Positions 56,645 to 64,000 of a stretch of DNA of 64,000 bases are shown here, piece after piece; positions within the stretch are counted from its first letter, which is position 1, and each line of letters opens with the position of its first letter. Both the position numbers and the translations under genes were made by a program. The notes under the pieces are model-generated. The model did no database searches. It worked only from the letters and a program-made list of their open reading frames with translations, and was not told the DNA's origin. The stretch lies in contig NC_077228.1 in NCBI RefSeq assembly GCF_027887165.1, positions 211,085,635-211,149,634 on the forward strand, given 5' to 3'. The DNA is from Monodelphis domestica. Its lineage: Eukaryota; Chordata; Mammalia; Didelphimorphia; Didelphidae.

Positions 56645-57260
56645 ATTTGAGTAGACCCATTAAATCCCAGGACTGGAAGAGACCTCAACCAGTCCAAGCT
56701 ATACATGACCTCTTTTAAAAAATTTAAACCTTTACCTTCCATCTTAGACTCAATATTGTGTATTGGTTCTAAGGCAGAATGAGTGATAAAGGCTAGGCAA
56801 TGGGGGGTTACATGACTTACCCAGGGTCACACAGCCAGTGAACCCTCCTGTCTACAGTTCTGGTTCTCAATCCCACTGAGCCAACTAGGCACCCTTATAC
56901 CCAACCTCTTTACAATATTCCCTACAAATAATCATTCAGACTTCATCTGAAGTACTCCAGTGAGAAGGAACCTATCCCACTCCACTTTGGGATGACTTTA
57001 ATTCTTATAAAACTTTTCTTACATTAAGTTTATGCCTGTGTCTCTGTGGTTTTTACTTTTTGCTCTTAATTTTCCTTCTAGGACAAAAGCAAAAAATCCT
57101 AAACCTTCTTTCCATATGATAGCCCTTAATATGCTGGAAGAAAAGAGTTAAGTTCCTTCCCCTTCTCCACTTGTCCCCACACACTTGTTGTCTTTTATGT
57201 AGGCTAAAGAATCCCAGTTCCTTCAGTTAATCTTCAGAGGCTGTGTCAAAGGCTCTCTAC
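56645..57260 (+). repeat. ancient CR1/L3-type repeat, split by a SINE
   Basis: ccaggactggaagagacctc before the SINE; after it cagacttcatctgaagtact, cttttcttacattaagttta, atatgatagcccttaatatg, gtaggctaaagaatcccagt, tccttcagttaatcttcaga. This word order (short flank, gcccttcaaatat-like, ggctaaa-cccagttccttcaa) is that of CR1-like 3' regions known from amniotes. Confidence 0.5.
56722..56897 (-). mobile_element. marsupial CORE-SINE
   Basis: aacctttaccttccatctta ... ctcaatcccactgagccaac. A short part of the CORE is missing. Confidence 0.9.
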
Positions 57261-57569
57261 AGTCCTGTTCACCCTCTTTTCCAACTCATCAATGCCCTGT
57301 TTACCTGAGCAAGGAAGGGGAAAATGGAAGATTTCAGGATCGGTGAAAAGGAATACTTCTGTTCTGTAGGAGGAGGTGGGTTCTTTGGGCAGTAAAAAAA
57401 GTTTGTAGTTCTTTCAAACCTTGGCTTTTTAATGTTTAAATTGATGTTTATATGCACATATATAATTGATTTTATATATTTTCTGGAGATGGAATGTTTC
57501 ATTGAAAGAATAGCAAGGAATCACAGAATAGGTAGAAGGGCCATAAACGGTTAGAAGACTAGAAAAAAG

Positions 57570-57808
57570 GGGCAGCTAGGAAACAATGGTTAGGGAGCCA
57601 GGCCTGGAGACCAAAGGTCTTGGGTTCAAATATCCTCTCAGACATTCCCTAGCTGTGTGACTCTAGGCAAGTCACTTAGTCTGTTTGTCCCAGTTTCCTC
57701 ATATGAAAAATAAGGACAATAATAATATCTACTTCCCAGGAAGGTTCTGAGAACCAAATGAATTAATATTTGTAAAGATTTAGCCCAGTGCTTGGCAGCT
57801 AGTAGGTT
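57570..57808 (+). mobile_element. CORE-SINE with MIR-type 3' part
   Basis: ggggcagctaggaaacaatg head; CORE tgactctaggcaagtcactt; then cagtttcctcatatgaaaaa, ggacaataataatatctact, aaccaaatgaattaatattt, cagtgcttggcagctagtag, as in MIR. Confidence 0.75.
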
Positions 57809-57811
57809 CTT

Positions 57812-58085
57812 TTATTTTTAAACCCTTACCTTCTGTCTTAGACCTGAACAAAGTATTGATTCCAAGGCAGAAGAGGGGCAAGGGCTAGGCAATGGGGGTT
57901 AAGTGACTTGCCCAAGGTCACACAGCTAGGAAATGTCTGAAGCCACATTTGAACCCAGGACCTCCCATCTCTAGGCCTGGCTCTCAATCCACTTAATTCC
58001 TATTTCTTAGCAGTTACTGCTCTTCTGTCTTAGAACTAACACTCAGTATTGAAACTAAGATGGAAGGTAAGGGTTAAAAAAAAAA
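57812..58085. mobile_element. CORE-SINE pair, minus copy then plus 3' end
   Basis: 57812-57993 is a minus copy (aacccttaccttctgtctta ... ctggctctcaatccactt). 57994-58085 is the 3' end of a plus copy (cctatttcttagcagttact ... ggtaagggttaaaaaaaa). Confidence 0.85.
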
Positions 58086-58564
58086 AGCCTCTGCTGGAGA
58101 AGAGTCATTTTATCTCATTGCTGGTAAATCTCAACACTTGGGACTGGGTGAAAGGGGATAGGAAGAGTGATTTTTGGAAGTCCTTCACAAAAAAATGTTT
58201 TGAGAGTCCTTGACTGAAAATGCTGCAATCTTAGATTTAAAAAAAAAAGCTTCTTGCTGAAATACTCACGATCACATGCCTTCCAGAGCTGAGTGGTCTC
58301 CTGACTTGTCCAACTTTTCCCATGTAAAGCTATGACACATAACTTTTAACCAAAGTACTTTGAATTTTTCTGTGGTGGAGACTATCAGCTGAATTAACCT
58401 TCAGAGCTTAGTCAGCAAAAAAAAAGTAGCTTAGCTAGAGCAAACATCTATGAAAAATGTGCATGCATCTGTTGGCATCTGCTCACCAGAGTGCCAACTG
58501 GCAGTGACATCCAGGTCGCTGAAATGCATAGTTTACTCTAGGAAGAGTAGGTACACCTCTAGGA
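58086..58564. other. non-coding, no feature recognised
   Basis: No exon or named repeat. Confidence 0.35.
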
Positions 58565-58790
58565 TGGTGGGCCCAGTGGAGAGAGTGCTAACCTGGAGTC
58601 AGGAAGATCCAAGGTCAAATCTGGCCTCAGACACTTCCCAACTCTGCGATCCTGGGCAAGTCACTTAACCCCATTTGCCTGTTTCCTCATCTGTGAAATG
58701 AATTGGGGAAGGAAATGGCAAACCGATCCGATACCTTTGCCAAGAAAATCTCAAATAGGTCACAGAGGCAGATCTGATAGAAAACTGAAC
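58565..58790 (+). mobile_element. long CORE-SINE (MAR1-like)
   Basis: tggtgggcccagtggagaga head, atctggcctcagacacttcc, tttcctcatctgtgaaatga, ggaaatggcaaaccgatccg, acagaggcagatctgataga. Confidence 0.88.
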
Positions 58791-58814
58791 TAGTGGTATT
58801 TAGACACTCTAGAA

Positions 58815-60327
58815 CAGTGAGAACAAACCTTTTAGAGATGGAGTGCTGGGACCCCACCCACCCCCAGACTCAGTACCATGCCCTTCCCCCCCACTGAATG
58901 CTGGGTGCACCCTGCACCCTACTGCTTACCCCACATAGAGGAGGAAGCACTCCCATTGGGCTGCTGGGTGCAGAGGTAGGTAATGTGAAAAAATGTCATC
59001 AGGCAGGGTGGAAAGAGAGAGGGGAGCAGCTCTGCCCAAGTCCCTCTGCCTTTTGTGAATTTTAGATTTTCTCCATTTTGCTTAGTCTTAGAATTCTAGC
59101 AACCAGGAATGTCTACACCCCTACTTAAGGATTAAGTGTTGAGTAGGATGGCCTATGACTGACATGAGCTAGCAAGTGACAAATCAGAAACAACTGACAG
59201 ACCCCCTGGGCTATCCTAAGTCAAGCTTAAACTACCATTGGTACATGTGAGATGCAGGAAGTGATGTAAAGAACAGTCTATATATTTTGCATCTCGCCAG
59301 TCTCTCTCACTCTTTCTCTTGGAGATGTTGGGCTCTTTCAGCGTTGGGAGACTGTGGTGGCGTTCTTAGCATGCTTGGTGAGTGGTTTAGGCTGATTCCT
59401 CTTTCCTTTACCTCCTAAAGTGCTATCCTCCTAGGAGACCCCTTATCTCAGAGGAGGCCTTGTGGCTAGAAACCAAGCTAGATTGAGAAGGCCCCTTGGC
59501 CTAGGCCTCTGAATTCCTATTGGCTTGCCAGAGCAGTTCAATTCCCTTTCCTCTCTCTCTTCTTCTTAATTTCTTCCTACTATAGTAGTAGTAGTAGTCT
59601 CTCGGTAACTGAGGATGACGTTTGTCTTTGTGCGTTTTCATCTGTGATGTAGATGAGTGTGCACAAAAACACTTGTGCGTGAAGGAGATTTAAGTGGAAA
59701 AGTTGATGCACAGAGCCTGTCCCACTCTCTTGGCGTTGGAAGCCTGGGTCCAGTGGCATGAAAAATCATTACACCTGGAGACTTCCTCAGCTGCATTGGA
59801 TGGCCGTGTTGTCTTTTGTGCTCCAACATGCCCTAAGCACTCCACAGTGCTTTGCTGCGTTGCCCTCTCAGCCGTTGAACCTTCTTATTGGTGTCTTCTG
59901 TCTGTTCAGCCGAAGCAGTCTTCACATGCTGGGCTACCCTCACAAGGTTTAGGCGACCTGTCAAAGCTGTTGCCCGGGGTGTGGCTGCTGCCGCATGCTA
60001 GCAGCTACTAGGAGCCACAAGTGAGAGCTGGGTGTCAGGTGAGGGTCAGAGGCTGGAGAGCTGCCCTGGGAGGGCATGACAAGCCCTCCATACCAGAGAT
60101 ACTACTTCTCCCCAAGTACCCCAGACACCCAAACTGACTTGAGTATTTTATTAAGATTGAATTTTAATCCCTGGTGACCACTAGTATAATATATTCAGTC
60201 AACAACCCTAATTTTACCCCTTACGCTTTGTAGTAAGGAACTGGGGTGGCGAGAGGGTGGCTGAATGACCATAGAGAGTGCCCTGCATGCCATCTTTGGT
60301 ACCTGTGCCAAAAGTTTACCATTGTTG
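58815..60327. mobile_element. hAT-type DNA transposon, copy B, with perfect 8-bp duplications
   Basis: Left terminus cagtgagaacaaaccttttag and right terminus (complement) caacaatggtaaacttttgg form an imperfect inverted repeat. The flanks are ctctagaa at 58807-58814 and 60328-60335, which is exactly the nTCTAGAn target preference of hAT/Charlie elements. No transposase frame: non-autonomous. It has been broken open by an RTE-type SINE (59582-60120). Without that insertion it is about 1 kb. It shares its interior with copy A at 48154-49233. Confidence 0.85.
59582..60120 (-). mobile_element. RTE-tailed SINE, near complete, inverted
   Basis: Plus-strand text starts with the complement of the RTE tail (tagtagtagtagtctctcgg) and runs through gatggccgtgttgtcttttg, ggtgtggctgctgccgcatg and gtgagagctgggtgtcaggt to gagatactacttctcccc. 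It is the reverse complement of the SINE at 13386-13962, apart from an indel there (about 13590-13625). It lies inside the hAT element. Confidence 0.85.
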
Positions 60328-60429
60328 CTCTAGAAGACAGCAGAAACATTTCTCTCCTTCCTGAGGTCATAGTCAAAGTCTTACTCTAAGTCCAGTTTCT
60401 CAGTTCAATTCATCCAAAATACATTGAGA

Positions 60430-60668
60430 AAGTTGGTCTTAACCACTTTCTAGCTGTGTGACCCTGGGCAAATCACTTAACTTCAATTGTCTAGCCCTTG
60501 GTGCTCCTCTGTTTTAGAACTGATACCAAGATTAGTTACAAGGGGATGGGGAGGAGGAGAGGGAAAGAACATGAATCATGTAACCATGGAAAAATATTCT
60601 AAATTAATTAAATAAATAAAAAATTTCTATTAAAAAAAGAATTGATACTAAGATAGAAGGTAAAATTG
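60430..60668 (+). mobile_element. CORE-SINE 3' half split by a very short L1 tail
   Basis: SINE text ctttctagctgtgtgaccct ... ttagaactgataccaaga, then about 100 bases of L1 3' end (gggaaagaacatgaatcatg ... ctaaattaattaaataaata), then gaattgatactaagatagaagg. The SINE word is repeated at both sides, as expected for a target duplication. Confidence 0.75.
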
Positions 60669-60680
60669 GGAGCCAATAAG

Positions 60681-60871
60681 GGGGCAGTTGGGTGGTTCAG
60701 TGGATTGAGAGCCAGACCTAGAGACAGAAGGTCCTAAATTCAGACCCTTCCTCAGCTGGGTGACCCTGGATGAGTCATTTAACTCCCATTGCCTATCCCT
60801 TACCACTCTTCTGCCTTAGAACAAATACACAGTACTGATTACAAGACAGAAGGTAAGGGTTTAAAAAAAAA
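60681..60871 (+). mobile_element. marsupial CORE-SINE
   Basis: Complete copy, ggggcagttgggtggttcag ... ggtaagggtttaaaaaaaaa, with perfect duplications gagccaataag at 60670-60680 and 60872-60882. Confidence 0.95.
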
Positions 60872-61019
60872 GAGCCAATAAGATGCAAGGTACTATAAAT
60901 GAATGACTGAATAAAGCACATATTTAAGTACATATTTCGAGCAAAGTACTATGCTAAGAACTGAGGATAAAAATAGTTAAGCAAGCTAGTCCCAGCTCTC
61001 AAGTTCACACTCTAAACCT

Positions 61020-62215
61020 GCTCTCTCCAAAGTTACTAATCATCTCTAACTGCCAAATCTAATGATCTCTTCTCGATCCCTGTCCTTCTTGGCCTCTCTG
61101 CAGCCCACTTCTCCTTCTGGACACTTTCTACTCTCCATTGACTTCTGGTTCTCCTCCTCCTACCTATCTCTGATCTCTCCTTTTCTATCTCTTCTGATGG
61201 AACTTCATTCACATTGTGTCTACTAACAGTGGACACCCTATGATTTATCCCTCTATACTATTTTACTTAGTGATCTTATCAGTTCCCATGTTTCTAATTG
61301 TCACCTCTTCTGCCTTGGAACCAACACACAGTATTGACGCTAAGAGAGAAGGTAAGAGTTTTTAAAAAAACAAACAGCTTAGACTGTGTCCCATAGACAT
61401 CTCAAACTTAACTCATCCAATGATCAAGGGCACCAACACCCTCCCAATTACATGGACTTGCAATTTGGGTGTCATCTTGCACTCCTCTCATTCCTCTCTA
61501 GCCTCATTCCTCATACCCAATCAATGGTCAAGTGCTATCATTTACCCTTTCTCCTCCTCTCCCCTGATACTGTCATCACCTTAGTGGAAACCTTCATAAT
61601 GCCATGGTTGGCCTATCACAATAGCCTGCTGGTTGGTCTCCCAGCTTCAAGCCTCACCCAACTATGAGCCACCTTCCACTATGCTGTCAAATTGATCTTC
61701 CTAGAATGCAAATCTGACCCTATCATCCATCCCCTGCCTCATTAATAAACTCTAGTGGCTACTAGGATCAAATATAAAAAATCCAGTTTGGCTTTTATAG
61801 CCTGCCCCTGTGTACTTGTCTAGTCTTCTAACTCCTATGGTCTTTCTACCTATGCTGTGATCCAGTAACACTGACCTCCTTATTGTTCTTTGAATGAAAC
61901 ATTCCATCTCTGCACTTGAGACACTTTCACTGCCTCTTCCCTATGCTTGCAACTTTCTTCCTCCTCTTTTTTGCATCCTGGACTTCCAGGCTCCCTTCAA
62001 GTTGTGCATTCTACAAGAAGCCTTTCCCCATCCCTCTGAGACTTCCCCCAATTTGTCTTGTATACCTCTTGTTTGTGTAGTTATTTGCATGTTATCTCCT
62101 TCATTAGACTGCAAGCTCCTTGAAAGCAAGGATTCATTTGTCTTCTGGCCTTTCTTTGGATCCCAGCACTTAGCATAATTAATAATAAATAAATAAGTAC
62201 ATAGAATGAATAAAT
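61020..62215 (+). mobile_element. long ancient L2 LINE 3' region
   Basis: caatttgggtgtcatcttgc, actcctctcattcctctcta, aatagcctgctggttggtct, attgatcttcctagaatgca, ctagtggctactaggatcaa, ttagactgcaagctccttga and cccagcacttagcataatta follow the order of the L2 C-terminal coding region and 3' end. A SINE 3' fragment (about 61300-61375, cttctgccttggaaccaaca) is inserted. Its coding capacity is gone. Confidence 0.7.
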
Positions 62216-62715
62216 ACTAACAAATTGCCTGATGGTCTGATGAGGGAGACAATACATATGGAAGGTTCAGCTATAAGTCAGAAAGGGACCATGGACCTTA
62301 GGGAACAGTAGCAAAGCAAAGACCAATGCCTCTAATGTCCTTTCCACTGATAAAATATCAATTTCTGGTGTCAAATCACACAACAATGTCAAGGACTTGG
62401 GTGGAAATAACTTTCTTTTGGAAGTTTTTAAACAATTGCTAGACTACGACTTCATAGTTCTGTTGCTCCCCAGAATGAATACCAATGAATAGCAATACCA
62501 AGGCAAAAATTCAAAAGTCCTCAATCTCAAGTATCTTATATTCTATCTATATGGTTGTGTTTGTAATAGCATGCACATATTTTTATGTCGTCCAATATAT
62601 CTTTAATCTCAGTGATGTGGATATACTCTTTAGAGGTATAGATTAAAACCCACCTATAATTTCTTATACCATTTGACTCTTTTCAAAAAAACCCTCTTCA
62701 AACCTTATAGCATCA
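62216..62715. other. non-coding, no feature recognised
   Basis: No exon or named repeat between the L2 end and the L1 start. Confidence 0.35.
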
Positions 62716-62717
62716 AT

Positions 62718-64000
62718 CAGTTGGGTGCCAAGATGGCAGAGACTCCCCAGGGTTCTCCTAAATTCCTCTCCAAACAACATTTAATGCCTCAAAATGTATT
62801 CTGGAGCAGCAGAGCCAACAAAAGGACAGGTGAAATAATTCTCTATCCAAAGACAACTTGGAAGGTCAGCAATGAAAGATCTGACTCACTGGGATGAGAG
62901 TTGAGTACAGTCTAGTGTAGGCCTTGCCTAGGCAATTCAGAAGCAGTCTTTGGGGGTGACCAAATTGGTTGCTGTGGCTTCCAGAGCTCTCAGCCCACCA
63001 ATAGTAAGGGGAATCAGACAAATGATCAGAAGGAGATTATAGGGGACCCTTTGCTGGCACAGGGGAAAGGACTCTGTTATATTACCCATAAGTAGTTCTG
63101 AGTTGCAGTTCCTGGATGTGGAAGAGAATTAGTAGAAGCAGGAACCCTGGGCACAGTTTTAGGACAAAATAAAGAGCTTCTAATCACTCATAGACTAAAG
63201 AACAGGTCAGGAGAGCAGTCACCACATCTCTCCTTAGACTTAGAGCATACCAACTTGGAAGAAATGATAATTTATAGACTCCCAGTATTAGCTCTGAGAA
63301 CAACAGCATGAAAAGCCTTAAGCTTGAGGCAGTGCCCCCTTCATCCCAGGAGAAAAGTCCAACTTTAGCAGTTTTCAATGTTAAAAGTCAAGAAATCAGC
63401 TGGGAAAATGAGCAAACAATAAGAGCAACAACAACAAAAAGAAGTTAAAATCATAGAAAACTACTATGGTGACAGGGAAAATCAAAACATAAACTGAGAA
63501 GAAGACAACAAAGTCAAAACTGCTACATCCAAAGCCTCAAAGAAGAATGCAAATTGGTCTTAGGCCTCAAAAGAATTCCTAGAAGCATTCAAAAAGGACT
63601 TTAAAAATAAAATTAGAAAATTAGAAGAAAAATTGGAATAAGAGATAATGGTGATACAAGAAAAAATTTGTGAAAAAAAAAACAAGTGGTAAAAGAGGTA
63701 CCAAAATCCACTGGAGAGAATAACTCCTTGAAAAGCAGAATTGGTCAGACAGGGTAAAAAAAGATATAAAAAAATTAATTGAAGAAAAGGACTTCTTAAA
63801 AAGTGGAATTATCCAAAAGGAAAAAGAGGTACAAAAGCTCACTAAAGAAAGTAATTTCTTAAAAATTAGAATAGGGCAAGTGGAAGCTAATGACTCTATG
63901 AGACATCAAGAAATAATGAAACAAAACCAAATCCTCCACAGAATGTAGGCAAGGGAGGCACAAAACACATTGGGGGCTTCCCTCTAGATCTCTTAATATA
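62718..64000 (+). mobile_element. L1 5' UTR and ORF1 start, cut by the window edge
   Basis: Starts near gttgggtgccaagatggcag, an L1 5' UTR of the 'ccaagatggcaga' type. The ORF1 region begins near atgagcaaacaataagag (63406) and includes the coiled-coil words ggacttcttaaaaagtggaa and aatttcttaaaaattagaat ... gggcaagtggaagctaatga. Several stops are visible. The rest lies outside the window. Confidence 0.8.

Noticed and set aside
61386-62178. Frames of 93 and 94 codons as host exons
   Set aside because: The sequence order is L2; remains of its coding and 3' region explain them.
1-64000. tRNA genes in the SINE heads
   Set aside because: The heads are tRNA-derived promoter relics of SINEs and do not form complete tRNA genes.

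Overview
The window is eukaryotic nuclear DNA from a marsupial. Three things point there: dense copies of the roughly 200 bp tRNA-derived CORE-SINE family typical of marsupials, L1 elements with marsupial-type 5' and 3' ends, and an RTE LINE with SINEs that share its tail. I cannot tell which marsupial. One host gene is recognisable: sphingosine kinase 1 (SPHK1), on the minus strand at 1560-3377. Its exons assemble to about 387 codons, against 384 for the human protein, with all splice phases agreeing.

Layout. 1-1560: 3' flank of SPHK1 with one SINE and one hAT-like MITE. 1560-3377: SPHK1 coding exons. 3.4-6.4 kb: a CpG-rich, GC-box-bearing 5' region that also holds a candidate alternative N-terminal exon. 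6.4-10.3 kb: repeats and a large GGAA/GGGAA microsatellite. 10.3-11.2 kb: a second GC-rich island with CArG-, AP-1/MARE- and kappaB-like sites, a candidate distal promoter or enhancer for SPHK1. From 11.2 kb to the right end I found no host exon; this is a gene-poor stretch made of nested retroelements.

Main elements of the gene-poor part: an old near full-length L1 (+) at 15.37-21.15 kb; a three-level nest at 22.66-26.48 kb (solo LTR inside RTE inside a 5'-truncated L1); an old minus-strand L1 (32.4-35.1 kb and 46.1-46.87 kb) split by an 11 kb plus-strand chimera of two L1s (35.115-46.09 kb) bounded by one 14-base target duplication; two copies of an hAT-type DNA element (48.15-49.23 kb and 58.815-60.327 kb), the second with perfect 8-bp duplications; two near-complete RTE-type SINEs in opposite orientation (13.39-13.96 kb and 59.58-60.12 kb); an old L2 (61.0-62.2 kb); and the 5' part of a further L1 running off the right edge.

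SPHK1 makes sphingosine-1-phosphate in the cytosol and at the plasma membrane. The other coding capacity is retroelement machinery (L1 ORF1p and ORF2p, RTE reverse transcriptase), all of it broken. The L1s supply the mobilising enzymes for the CORE-SINEs, and the RTE for the RTE-tailed SINEs. The most notable items are the single-TSD L1-L1 chimera, the RTE tail that encodes a C2H2 finger, and the SPHK1 upstream island with its divergent regulatory motifs.
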